This document shows, one piece after another, positions 1-7,858 of a stretch of DNA of 64,000 nucleotides (positions within the stretch are counted from its first letter, which is position 1; each line of letters begins with the position of its first letter). The notes beneath the pieces are model-generated. The model was not told the DNA's origin and ran no database searches. It saw nothing but the letters and a program-made list of their open reading frames with translations. Made by a program: the position numbers and the translations under genes. The stretch covers positions 242,018-306,017 of the forward strand of contig CALJPQ010000009.1 of the NCBI GenBank assembly GCA_937980645.1, read 5' to 3'. This stretch comes from an uncultured Saprospiraceae bacterium (GTDB taxonomy: Bacteria; Bacteroidota; Bacteroidia; Chitinophagales; Saprospiraceae).

Positions 1-1
1 G

Positions 2-523
2 GGCAACCGCTGGGGCATCGGGCGCAAAGACAAAAACAACGGCGTCGTGGTGCTCATCGTCAGCGAACCGCCGCAGCGCGGTGTGTTTATCGCTACCGGC
101 TATGGCGTCGAGGGCGCACTGACCGACCTCATGGCCGGCCAGATTGTGCGCCACCTCATGATCCCGCGCTTCAAGGAGGGGCGCTACTTCGAGGGCATCA
201 ACGCCGGCCTCGACGGTATCATGGCTGCGCTGGCCGGTGAGTTTCAAGCCGACCATCTCGATGAAGCTGTGCGCATCCCGCTGTGGGTGGTCATCGTCTT
301 CCTCCTGCTGATGTTTTTATTTGTCCGCTACATGATCAAGCACGGCACGATGTACACCGGTACTGGCCCCATGCACCGCGGGCCTGTGCGCACCTACCGC
401 GGTGGAAGGCACTGGGGCGGTGGCTTTGGCGGTGGCTTCGGCGGTGGCGGCTGGGGAGGTAGTGGTGGCGGCGGATTCGGAGGCGGCTCTTTCGGCGGCG
501 GTGGAGCAGGCGGTAGCTGGTAG
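2..523 (+). CDS. TPM-domain (YgcG-like) membrane protein, 5' partial
   Basis: The reading frame is open from base 2, so the start lies before the window; 173 residues are visible. The N-terminal part (about residues 1-80) fits the end of a TPM/DUF477 domain, including GVVVLIVSEPPQRGVFIATG and a later FKEGRYFEGINAGLDGI stretch. One membrane helix follows (about residues 91-111), then a basic linker and a C-terminal tail made almost only of Gly with Trp, Phe and Ser. That order (TPM, helix, Gly-rich tail) is usual for YgcG-like proteins, whose TPM domain faces the periplasm and is associated with photosystem repair or membrane protein quality control in other lineages. The exact role here is unknown. 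It converges with the next gene, 8 bases away. Confidence 0.8.
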   Translation, partial: GNRWGIGRKDKNNGVVVLIVSEPPQRGVFIATGYGVEGALTDLMAGQIVRHLMIPRFKEGRYFEGINAGLDGIMAALAGEFQADHLDEAVRIPLWVVIVFLLLMFLFVRYMIKHGTMYTGTGPMHRGPVRTYRGGRHWGGGFGGGFGGGGWGGSGGGGFGGGSFGGGGAGGSW

Positions 524-531
524 CCCGCGCA

Positions 532-1539
532 CTATCGCTTCGACAGATGCGAGTAATCGCCCAGGTTGAGTTCGTCCTTAGCGCCTAAGTACTTGCTGGC
601 GTTGCCCACCATGGAGTTCTCCAGCAGCGCGTTGCGGATCTGCGACTTGTTCTGAATGATGCTGTTGGTAATGACTGAGCTTTCTACCACCGACTGATGC
701 CCTACGCTGACGAATGGCCCAATGACGGAATGCCGCACCACCGCACCCTCGCCCACAAAACAGGGCGGAATGACAACGCTGTGCTCCAGCGTCGCTTTGG
801 GAGACACTAAAGGTTCGTGCGCATACAGCTCCAACATACGCGCGTTGGAAAACAGAATGGCCTCCTTGTTGCCGCAGTCCAACCATTCTTCTACTTCGCC
901 CGTGCGGAAGCGCAGGCCCTGGTTCTTCAGATGCTCCAGCGCGGTGGTCAGCTGGTATTCGTTCTTCTCTCTGATATCGTTTGAGATGACGTAGTGTAGC
1001 GCTTCCGCCAGCCGTTCACCTTCGCGGAAATAGTAGATACCCACGATGGCCAGGTCGGACACAAATGTCGAGGGCTTCTCTACCAGCTCTGTGATGTAAC
1101 CCTCCGCATTCAGGCGCACGACGCCAAACGACGAGGGATCTTTCACCCGCTGCACCCAGATGACGCCATCGGTCTGCGGGTCGAAGGAAAAATCAGCTTT
1201 GAACAGCGTATCGGCGAAGGCAATCATGCACGGCCCGCTCAGGCTTTCGTGGGCGCAATAGATGGCATGGCCTACGCCGAGAGCCTTTTCCTGGTAGTAA
1301 ATCTTCCCGCGCGCACCCAGGCCCTGAGCGATGGCGACCAGTTCGCGCTCCACCTCTGGCCCGAAGTCGCCCACGATAAACGCAATGGTTTGTATCTCAC
1401 CGTTGTAGGAGCGCGCCAGCTCTTCCACTAAGCGCTGGATGATGGGTTTGCCCGCCACCGGTATCAGCGGCTTGGGCACCGTGAGCGTGTGCGGGCGCAG
1501 GCGCGTACCCTTGCCGGCCATGGGTATAATGATGTTCAT
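532..1539 (-). CDS. Sugar-1-phosphate nucleotidyltransferase with left-handed beta-helix tail
   Basis: 335 residues. The N-terminus has the nucleotidyltransferase signature GKGTRLRPHT followed by PKPLIPVAGKPII, a FADTLF segment for metal binding near residue 112 and the VEKP motif near residue 156, so it should join a sugar 1-phosphate to an NTP and release pyrophosphate. The last third (about residues 235-320) contains hexapeptide-like repeats typical of a left-handed beta helix, as in GlmU- or RmlA-long-type enzymes. Substrate and nucleotide cannot be read from sequence; glucose- or mannose-1-phosphate transferase are the main options. It is monocistronic with a TAnnTTTG promoter upstream at 1677-1684. 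Confidence 0.85.
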   Translation of the reverse strand: MNIIIPMAGKGTRLRPHTLTVPKPLIPVAGKPIIQRLVEELARSYNGEIQTIAFIVGDFGPEVERELVAIAQGLGARGKIYYQEKALGVGHAIYCAHESLSGPCMIAFADTLFKADFSFDPQTDGVIWVQRVKDPSSFGVVRLNAEGYITELVEKPSTFVSDLAIVGIYYFREGERLAEALHYVISNDIREKNEYQLTTALEHLKNQGLRFRTGEVEEWLDCGNKEAILFSNARMLELYAHEPLVSPKATLEHSVVIPPCFVGEGAVVRHSVIGPFVSVGHQSVVESSVITNSIIQNKSQIRNALLENSMVGNASKYLGAKDELNLGDYSHLSKR

Positions 1540-1676
1540 ATGTTGTGCGAAAGGTTGATGTTAGGCAGGCGCTCAACAGGCATGCCACATGGCGTCCATT
1601 TTATTGGTGGCCTCCGCGTTATCGCAGGGGCCACCTTAAACAATGGGCTAGTGCACAGCCTGAGCGTTTTTCGTGG

Positions 1677-1684
1677 CAAAAGTA
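1677..1684 (-). promoter_or_regulatory. Bacteroidota -7 promoter element TACTTTTG
   Basis: On the minus strand the sequence reads TACTTTTG, matching TAnnTTTG. It lies about 138 bases upstream of the nucleotidyltransferase start, so the leader would be long. No clear -33 TTG was identified. Confidence 0.5.
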
Positions 1685-1771
1685 GGCGGCAAGAGCCGTC
1701 AGGCGGGCATTCGACAGTGCAACGATGAAAAAATTGAGAAACCATGCAGCAAACTTTCAAGGGCTAAAACC

Positions 1772-1795
1772 GTTTTTTAGGCAAGCCTAAAAAAC
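1772..1795 (+). promoter_or_regulatory. DtxR/MntR-type operator palindrome
   Basis: Perfect inverted repeat with 11-base arms GTTTTTTAGGC and GCCTAAAAAAC separated by AA. The core TTAGGCAAGCCTAA resembles operators of DtxR/IdeR/MntR-family repressors. It ends 3 bases before the TACCTTTG promoter element and 43 bases before the MntR-like start, so a bound repressor would cover the upstream promoter region. This implies metal-dependent autoregulation of the regulator-transporter operon. Confidence 0.8.
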
Positions 1796-1798
1796 AAA

Positions 1799-1806
1799 TA
1801 CCTTTG
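1799..1806 (+). promoter_or_regulatory. -7 promoter element TACCTTTG for the mntR-mntH operon
   Basis: Exact TAnnTTTG match followed by CC, 33 bases before the regulator ATG, directly next to the operator palindrome. Confidence 0.75.
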
Positions 1807-1838
1807 CCCTCAAATTTCGCTACTCAAGCCACTCAGCC

Positions 1839-2507
1839 ATGTACACCTCTTCGGAAGAGAACTACCTGAAGGCGATTTTAAAACTTTCACAAAAAGAAGA
1901 CGGCCCGGTAAGCACTGGTGCGCTGGCTGCCGAGATGCAGACTACGGCGCCTTCCGTGACGGACATGCTGCGCCGCCTGTCGGAGAAGCAGCTGGCGACG
2001 TATGAGAAATACTACGGTGTGCAGCTGACCGCAGAAGGCGTGCGCGTAGCGACGGCCTTAGTGCGCCGCCATCGGCTTTGGGAGGTGTTTCTGACCCAGA
2101 AACTGGGCTTTGCGTGGGATGCCGTACACGACATGGCCGAGCAACTGGAGCACGTGCAACACCCCGAACTGGTAGAGCGGCTGGATGCCTTTTTAGGCTA
2201 CCCGCGCTTCGACCCACACGGCGACCCGATACCCGATGCGAAGGGCCAATGGCCTCAGCGGCAACGCCAGCTGCTCAGCGCCACAGCAGTGGGCAGCCCG
2301 GTCGTCGTAGTAGGGGTGGACGACCACAGCGCCGCCTTTTTACAGTACCTGGACCGCACAGGTATCGGGCTGGGCGCCCACCTGACAATTCTGGAACGCA
2401 TCGAATATGACCACTCGTTGAACGTCCGCCTTTTGGAGCAAAACCGCGACCTGACGCTGAGCGACAAGGTGGCACACAGCCTGTTTGTGGAGCCAGCGAG
2501 GGAATAA
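1839..2507 (+). CDS. mntR: DtxR/MntR-family metal-dependent transcriptional regulator
   Basis: 222 residues. An N-terminal winged helix (about 1-65, with VSTGALAAEMQTTAPSVTDM as the recognition region) is followed by a dimerisation and metal-binding domain containing the His/Glu-rich stretch HDMAEQLEHVQHPEL near residue 95 and a DPHGDPIP segment near 128. The last 70 residues resemble the SH3-like FeoA domain of long DtxR proteins. Family members bind Mn(II) or Fe(II) and repress uptake genes. The Nramp gene follows after 33 bases, and the operator at 1772-1795 sits in its promoter, so it likely represses itself and the transporter when metal is plentiful. Whether Mn or Fe is the co-repressor is inferred only from the Nramp partner. 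Confidence 0.88.
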   Translation: MYTSSEENYLKAILKLSQKEDGPVSTGALAAEMQTTAPSVTDMLRRLSEKQLATYEKYYGVQLTAEGVRVATALVRRHRLWEVFLTQKLGFAWDAVHDMAEQLEHVQHPELVERLDAFLGYPRFDPHGDPIPDAKGQWPQRQRQLLSATAVGSPVVVVGVDDHSAAFLQYLDRTGIGLGAHLTILERIEYDHSLNVRLLEQNRDLTLSDKVAHSLFVEPARE

Positions 2508-2540
2508 GAAGGGTCAAAACAAGCAAAAACGACGAAAACA

Positions 2541-4430
2541 ATGAACCGACCACCTGCAAACCGTTCGCTTTCGGAAGTACACAGCACCGTAGAGACCAAC
2601 GTCAAAGGCGGAGCGTTTCGCCGCCTGCTGGCCTTCATCGGGCCGGCTTATCTAGTGAGTGTGGGCTACATGGACCCCGGCAACTGGGCGACTGACCTGG
2701 CGGGCGGCAGTCGTTTTGGTTATGCGCTGCTGTGGGTATTGGTCATGTCGAACCTCATTGCCTTACTTATGCAAAGCCTGAGCGCGCGTCTGGGCGTGGT
2801 GGCCGGGCGCGACCTGGCACAGGCTTCGCGCGAGCTGTACCCACGTGGCGTCAATCTGTTCAACTACTTCCTGGCCGAGATAGCCATTGCGGCCACCGAT
2901 CTGGCCGAAGTGCTGGGCATGGCTATTGGCCTGCAGCTGCTCTTTGGCCTGCCCTTAGTGTGGGGCGTGGCCATCAGCGTGCTCGATGCGTTTTTGCTCT
3001 TGTTTCTCATGCACTTAGGCATTCGGAAACTGGAGGCCTTTATTCTGGCCCTTATCGGGGTCATCGGCGGGGCCTTTGCCATCGAAATGGTGCTGGCAAA
3101 GCCCGTCGGCAGCGAAATGGCCGCCGGGCTGATACCGTCCATCCCAAACAGTGAAGCGCTGTTTATCGCCATCGGCATCATTGGCGCCACGGTAATGCCC
3201 CATAATCTGTACTTGCACTCAGCGCTGGTGCAGACGCGCAAAATTGACAGCAGCGAACCCAACAGCGTGCGCCGGGCCATTCGCTATAACATTGTGGACT
3301 CGGCCGTTGCGCTCAATCTGGCGCTGTTCGTCAACGCCGCCATCCTCATCCTGGCCGCTGCGGTCTTTCACAAAAATGGCTACTCGGGCGTGTCGGAAAT
3401 TCAGGACGCCCACCAGTTGCTGGCACCATTGCTGGGCGAAGACTATGCCCCCGTCCTCTTTGCCGTTGCACTCATTGCTGCCGGCCAGAGCAGCACCGTT
3501 ACGGGCACGCTGGCCGGCCAGATTGTGATGGAGGGCTATTTGCACCTGCGCATTGCGCCCTGGCTGCGCCGTCTGCTGACGCGCCTGCTGGCTGTTGTGC
3601 CGGCTTTGGTGGCCGTATCCGTGTTGGGCGAAGAGATTACCGGCAATCTGTTGGTGCTCAGCCAGGTCATTCTGAGCATGCAATTGGGCTTTGCCATTGT
3701 GCCACTGCTCCACTACGTGAGCAGTCGCCAGCGCATGGGTACCTTTGCCATTGGGCCCTGGACGAAAACAGCAGGCTGGACGAGCGCCGCTGTCATCGTA
3801 AGTCTGAACATCTGGTTAGTCATCGAAGAGGTTAGCGGATGGCTGGCCAGTGCACCCCAACATGCCACCTGGATCCAGTGGGGTGTCGTTCCCTTGCTAC
3901 TCTTCGCCGCCGGGATGTTGGTTTATATCGTCCTGAAGCCTATCGTGCGTCCAGCCCATCGCCGCACTCGCACGGCATTACCCCACGGCGCCTTTTCCGA
4001 AATTGGCGAAGCCGGAACGGCCTCCTATCCCAATATCGCTGTGGCTCTTGACTTCACTGACGCCGATGTCAAGGCCCTGCACCATGCCCTGCAATTAGGC
4101 GGCAAAAACGCCCACTATCTGCTGCTGCACGTCGTCGAAACCGCCGGCGCCTGGGTCATGGGCGACCAGATACGCGACTTAGAAACCTACGAAGACCAGA
4201 AAATCCTCGACCAGTATGCCCAACACTTGCGCCAGATGGGCTACCACTGCGACGTGCTCATCGGCTTCGGCAAGGCCCGCCAGGAACTACCCAGGCTGGT
4301 CCAAAACCAACCCATCACCCTGCTCGTTATGGGCGCCCATGGCCACCGAACGCTCAAAGACCTCATCTTTGGCGCCACGATTGATGCCGTGCGCCACGCC
4401 GTGCACGTGCCGGTGCTCATCGTGCATTGA
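2541..4430 (+). CDS. mntH: Nramp-family divalent metal transporter fused to a universal stress protein domain
   Basis: 629 residues against about 410-450 for plain MntH. Residues about 30-470 form the Nramp core with eleven or so hydrophobic helices, the metal-site motif DPGN near residue 48 and the MPHN motif in the sixth helix, both needed for proton-coupled Mn/Fe import. A linker leads to a C-terminal UspA domain (about 497-629) ending in GAHGHRTLKDLIFGAT, close to the ATP-binding pattern G-x2-G-x9-G-(S/T) but with Ala in the last position. The USP domain would lie in the cytosol and may gate transport by nucleotide. It is co-transcribed with the MntR-like gene just upstream. Confidence 0.92.
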   Translation: MNRPPANRSLSEVHSTVETNVKGGAFRRLLAFIGPAYLVSVGYMDPGNWATDLAGGSRFGYALLWVLVMSNLIALLMQSLSARLGVVAGRDLAQASRELYPRGVNLFNYFLAEIAIAATDLAEVLGMAIGLQLLFGLPLVWGVAISVLDAFLLLFLMHLGIRKLEAFILALIGVIGGAFAIEMVLAKPVGSEMAAGLIPSIPNSEALFIAIGIIGATVMPHNLYLHSALVQTRKIDSSEPNSVRRAIRYNIVDSAVALNLALFVNAAILILAAAVFHKNGYSGVSEIQDAHQLLAPLLGEDYAPVLFAVALIAAGQSSTVTGTLAGQIVMEGYLHLRIAPWLRRLLTRLLAVVPALVAVSVLGEEITGNLLVLSQVILSMQLGFAIVPLLHYVSSRQRMGTFAIGPWTKTAGWTSAAVIVSLNIWLVIEEVSGWLASAPQHATWIQWGVVPLLLFAAGMLVYIVLKPIVRPAHRRTRTALPHGAFSEIGEAGTASYPNIAVALDFTDADVKALHHALQLGGKNAHYLLLHVVETAGAWVMGDQIRDLETYEDQKILDQYAQHLRQMGYHCDVLIGFGKARQELPRLVQNQPITLLVMGAHGHRTLKDLIFGATIDAVRHAVHVPVLIVH

Positions 4431-4447
4431 TTGGTTGCGTTGCCCCG

Positions 4448-4484
4448 GAGGTGTCGTCTTCGAGGCACGAGAAGGCGACACCTC
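4448..4484. repeat. 37-bp dispersed hairpin repeat, copy 1
   Basis: The sequence folds into GAGGTGTCG/CGACACCTC, a T-G pair, then CTTC/GAAG around a GAGGCACGA loop. A copy in inverted orientation at 31854-31890 matches at 35 of 37 bases. Both sit just after a plus-strand gene. It lacks a T tract, so it looks more like a REP-type extragenic palindrome than a terminator. Confidence 0.7.
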
Positions 4485-4571
4485 TTCAAAATACGGACTG
4501 CCACGAATGCACGAATTTGGTTGGCCACCACAGATGCCCAAATAGCACTCAGAGGCAAAAAAAGGTTCTTC

Positions 4572-4928
4572 ATGAAAAATATCGTCCAGGAATTCAACGA
4601 CTATCGTGCTCGCATGAACGAGCGCATTTTGAGCCACGACAACAAGGTCATCAAGCGCTTTTGGAGCCTCGACCACCAGGCCTATCGGGAAGGCGCTCTG
4701 GAGGTCAAAACCAAAGAGCTGCTTGGCCTGGTGGCCTCCTTGGTGCTCCGCTGCGACGACTGCATCCGCTACCACCTGGGCCAGTGCCACGCTTTGGGCG
4801 TCAGTACCGATGAGGTCTTTGAGGTCTTCGCCATTGCCAACTTAGTGGGCGGCTCCATCTGCATTCCGCACACGCGCCGCGCTGTGGAATACTGGGACGC
4901 CCTTTGCCAGCCAGAACAACAACCCTGA
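4572..4928 (+). CDS. AhpD-like carboxymuconolactone decarboxylase family protein
   Basis: 118 residues, one CMD domain. The redox motif is Cys61-Asp-Asp-Cys64 followed by His68 (CDDCIRYH), the pattern of AhpD-type alkylhydroperoxidases, with an upstream acidic residue in the VKTKELL helix. Such proteins reduce peroxides or act as small thiol oxidoreductases, often as oligomers in the cytosol. The ATG at 4572 is chosen because upstream in-frame residues are basic, low-complexity and run through an intergenic repeat. The true substrate is unknown; a CMD enzyme proper is less likely because of the CxxC. Confidence 0.82.
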   Translation: MKNIVQEFNDYRARMNERILSHDNKVIKRFWSLDHQAYREGALEVKTKELLGLVASLVLRCDDCIRYHLGQCHALGVSTDEVFEVFAIANLVGGSICIPHTRRAVEYWDALCQPEQQP

Positions 4929-4937
4929 GATGCGGCC

Positions 4938-5246
4938 TCATTCTGACACGACTTCCATCACCGTTCGGAAGGCCAAACACCGCTCGCCGTAGCGCTCCTG
5001 ATGCTCACCTTGCAGCTGCGGAGCGCATTCGGCCCAATAGCGCTGGAGCTGCTCCAAGCTCTCTACTTCATACTGGATGGTGTAAATAGCCGAGCCAGGA
5101 TGCTCGTGCTGCAATAAACGGCTCATCCGATAGCCGCGGAAAAAGCCCGTAGCCAACACGTCAGGGATGTGCTTCTGGCGCATCCACCGCAGCCAGTCGT
5201 CGTGCACCTCGAGGTCAACCGTTACGGTCACGTTGTAGAGTAGCAT
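4938..5246 (-). CDS. DUF4286 family protein
   Basis: 102 residues starting MLLYNVTVTVDLEVHDDWL, then HIPDVLATGFF and a C-terminal YGERCLAFRTVMEVV. This fits DUF4286, a small ferredoxin-like (dimeric alpha/beta barrel) family widespread in Bacteroidota with no known function. It converges on the AhpD-like gene with a 9-base gap. A TACTTTTG promoter element lies 20 bases upstream. Confidence 0.82.
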   Translation of the reverse strand: MLLYNVTVTVDLEVHDDWLRWMRQKHIPDVLATGFFRGYRMSRLLQHEHPGSAIYTIQYEVESLEQLQRYWAECAPQLQGEHQERYGERCLAFRTVMEVVSE

Positions 5247-5266
5247 GTTCGTCTCCTTGTTTCAGG

Positions 5267-5274
5267 CAAAAGTA
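5267..5274 (-). promoter_or_regulatory. -7 promoter element TACTTTTG
   Basis: Reads TACTTTTG on the minus strand, 20 bases before the DUF4286 start, giving a very short leader. Confidence 0.65.
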
Positions 5275-5311
5275 GACCCGCGCAGCGGCTCTCAGGCAAA
5301 CTCGCAAGCCT

Positions 5312-5319
5312 TATCTTTG
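5312..5319 (+). promoter_or_regulatory. -7 promoter element TATCTTTG for nadA
   Basis: Exact TAnnTTTG match 56 bases upstream of the nadA ATG. Confidence 0.65.
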
Positions 5320-5375
5320 TTGGAGTATCTGCACTTTTGCTACCTGTTCTGAATGACTAAACCTTTCCGCACACT

Positions 5376-6398
5376 ATGACCGCCGACCTCGCCCGCGCTG
5401 CCCAAAACCTCGAACGCAACGGCTTCCTCGACCTCGAGGTGGACCCCGAACTCGACTTGGTGGCCGAAATACAGCGCCTCAAGCGCGAAAAAAACGCCAT
5501 CATCCTGGCCCACTACTATCAAGACTCAGAAATCCAGGACGTAGCCGACTTCATTGGCGACTCACTGGGTCTGTCGCAAAAGGCTGCCCGGACGGACGCC
5601 GACATCATTGTTTTTGCTGGCGTGCACTTCATGGCCGAAACGGCCAAAATGCTTTCGCCCACCAAAAAAGTCCTCTTGCCCGACCTCAAAGCCGGCTGCT
5701 CGCTGGCCGACTCCTGCCCACCGCACCTGTTCCGGCTTTTCAAGGAAAAATACCCGAACCACATCGTGGTCTCGTACATCAACTGCTCGGCCGAGCTGAA
5801 AACCCTCACCGACATCTGCTGCACCAGCACCAACGCTGTGGCCATCATTGAAAGCATCCCCAAGGACCAGCCCATCATTTTCGCCCCTGATAAAAACCTC
5901 GGTGCCTACCTCATCAAAAAAACCGGACGCGATATGGTGCTGTGGAACGGCACCTGCATGGTGCACGAAATCTTCAGCCACGAGCGCATCGTCAAACTCA
6001 AGGCCCGCCACCCCAACGCCAAATTCATCGCCCACCCCGAATGCGAGCCGCATATCTTAGAAATGGCCGACTTCATCGGCAGCACCACTGGCCTGCTCAA
6101 ATTCACCATTAAGGACTCCGCCACCGAGTACATCGTGGCCACCGAACCGGGCATCATCCACCAAATGCAAAAGGCCAGCCCGCACAAGACCTTCATCCCG
6201 GCACCGCCGGCCAACAATTGCGCCTGCAACGAGTGCCCACACATGAAGCGCAACACCATGGAAAAGCTCTACCTGTGCATGCAGTACGAGATGCCCGAAA
6301 TCACCCTGCCCGATTGGGTCATCGAGCAGGGCGTGCGCAGCATCAACCGCATGTTGGAAATCTCGGAAAAAGCCGGGCTGGGGCTGAAGAAGGATTGA
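5376..6398 (+). CDS. nadA: Quinolinate synthase
   Basis: 340 residues, full length for NadA. It condenses iminoaspartate with dihydroxyacetone phosphate to quinolinate in NAD synthesis, using a 4Fe-4S cluster held by three cysteines. Candidate ligands are Cys108 ([11 protein letters not shown]), Cys194 (WNGTCMVHE) and Cys287 in the [13 protein letters not shown] motif. The N-terminal [20 protein letters not shown] signature is clear. No nadB or nadC lies next to it. It ends convergent to prfB with a 234-base gap holding a hairpin and T8 tract. Confidence 0.96.
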   Translation: MTADLARAAQNLERNGFLDLEVDPELDLVAEIQRLKREKNAIILAHYYQDSEIQDVADFIGDSLGLSQKAARTDADIIVFAGVHFMAETAKMLSPTKKVLLPDLKAGCSLADSCPPHLFRLFKEKYPNHIVVSYINCSAELKTLTDICCTSTNAVAIIESIPKDQPIIFAPDKNLGAYLIKKTGRDMVLWNGTCMVHEIFSHERIVKLKARHPNAKFIAHPECEPHILEMADFIGSTTGLLKFTIKDSATEYIVATEPGIIHQMQKASPHKTFIPAPPANNCACNECPHMKRNTMEKLYLCMQYEMPEITLPDWVIEQGVRSINRMLEISEKAGLGLKKD

Positions 6399-6521
6399 GC
6401 GGAGGGTGTTAACGTAACAACGGCCTAAAACGCCCGAACTTATTTATAGAGGTTACGCACGGTTAGGATGCCTCTCTCTGGTTGAGCCCTCTCCGCTGTG
6501 TGGAGTGGGGAATTTTCTTTC

Positions 6522-6596
6522 TTCACCACCGAGAACGCAGAGAAACACCGAGCAAGATACCTCTCTGTGGCCCTCTGCGCCCTTTGCGTTTTTTTT
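6522..6596 (+). repeat. Imperfect inverted repeat with T8 tract after nadA
   Basis: An arm at 6522-6552 (TTCACCACCGAGAACGCAG and on) is partly complementary to 6563-6588 (CTCTGTGGCCCTCTGCG and on); about two thirds of positions match, with an uninterrupted CTCTGCG core. Eight T follow at 6589-6596. The motif resembles intergenic CTCTGTG/CTCTGCG repeats met in many unrelated bacteria, and it could serve as the nadA terminator. Confidence 0.45.
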
Positions 6597-6632
6597 AACC
6601 TCTTACCTCACGGCAGTTTTGTGTAAGATTGG

Positions 6633-7740
6633 TTACTCCTCCGCCTCCACTGGAGTAGGATTGCTTTTCCACATCAGGTAGGCTTTCAGGAAGCCGTCTA
6701 AGTCGCCATTGAGCACAGCGTCGGGGTTGTGCACTTTGTAGCCGCTGCGCAGGTCTTTGACCCAGCGGTCGTCGAGTACGTAGGAGCGTATCTGGCTGCC
6801 CCATTCGATTTTGGCTTTGCCGGCTTCGATTTTTTCCTTTTCCTCCTGTCGTTTACGCAGTTCGAGTTCGTAGAGGCGGCTTTTGAGCATTTGCATGGCG
6901 CGCTCGCGGTTTTGATGTTGGCTGCGTTCGGCCTGGCATTCCACCACGATGCCCGAGGGCAGGTGGCGCAAGCGCACGGCCGACTCGGTGCGGTTGACGT
7001 GCTGCCCGCCGGCTCCCGAGGCGCGGAAGACGTCCATTTCGATATCGTCGGGTCGGATGACGATTTCGATATCATCGTCCTCGACCAGCGGATACACGAA
7101 CACCGAGGCGAACGACGTCTGGCGTTTGCCCTGGGCGTTGAAGGGGCTGACGCGCACTAAGCGGTGTACGCCGTTTTCGCCCTTGAGCCAGCCGTAGGCA
7201 TAAGGGCCGCGGATTTCGATGCTGGCCGATTTGATGCCGGCGGTTTCGCCGGGCTGTTCGAAGATATCCTCAACTTTGAAGCCCGATTTTTCGGCCCACA
7301 TGCGGTACATGCGCAGCAGCATGGAGGCCCAGTCGCACGCTTCGGTGCCGCCCGCGCCGGCGTTGATGGTCAGCACGGCATTCATCGGGTCTTCCTTTTG
7401 ATTGAGCGTGCTGCGGAACTCAGCATCGGCCAGCAGGTCGGCGGCCTTTTTGTATTGGGCGTCTACTTCTTCTTCAGTGGCCAGGCCTTCTTTTTGAAAC
7501 TCATAGAGGACGTCCAGATCGTCCACTTCGCGTGCCAGGCGGTTGTATTCGTCCACCCAGTTTTTGTGCATCCCCAGCGTGCGCTGAATATTTTCCGCGC
7601 GCTTGGGGTCGTTCCAAAAGTTTGGGTCGAGTGTTTGACTGGTCAGGTCTTCTATTTCTCGCAGGCGGTTATCTACGTCAAAGATACCTCCTTAAAACCG
7701 CCAGCCTGTCTTTCAGGTCTTTTAACTGTTCTACAGTCAT
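6633..7740 (-). CDS. prfB: Peptide chain release factor 2, with programmed +1 frameshift
   Basis: The gene is read in two frames: complement(7681..7740) gives 20 codons starting MTVEQLKDLKDRLAVLRRYL, then an in-frame TGA at 7678-7680; shifting +1 past T7680 continues as DVDNRLREIEDLTSQTLDPN through to 6633, for 368 residues, the normal RF2 length. RF2 releases peptides at UGA and UAA stops. The catalytic GGQ motif is in SGAGGQHVNRTESAV. The recoding site is canonical: AGGAGG, then TAT CTT TGA C. RF2 shortage favours frameshifting, so the gene controls itself. It lies 118 bases downstream of the FKBP gene and may share its transcript. Confidence 0.97.
7677..7692 (-). promoter_or_regulatory. 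prfB +1 frameshift element
   Basis: On the minus strand the bases read AGGAGGTATCTTTGAC: a Shine-Dalgarno-like AGGAGG (7687-7692), a TAT spacer codon, the slippery CTT, and the weak stop TGA-C. This is the same architecture as the Escherichia coli prfB site. Confidence 0.96.
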
Positions 7741-7858
7741 GGCTTCTGCGTTTTATGGCCGTTGGCTCCACCCTGCTGCCCATTGGCAAGCCGAGAAGGC
7801 ATCTTCCGATGAGCGACAGAGCGGAGCGCAGGCCGCGTTTTTTGTTTGAGTGATTGGC

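Noticed and set aside
7679..7686. TATCTTTG on the minus strand as a promoter
   Set aside because: It is part of the prfB frameshift signal (TAT CTT TGA) inside the coding sequence, so the match is explained by recoding.
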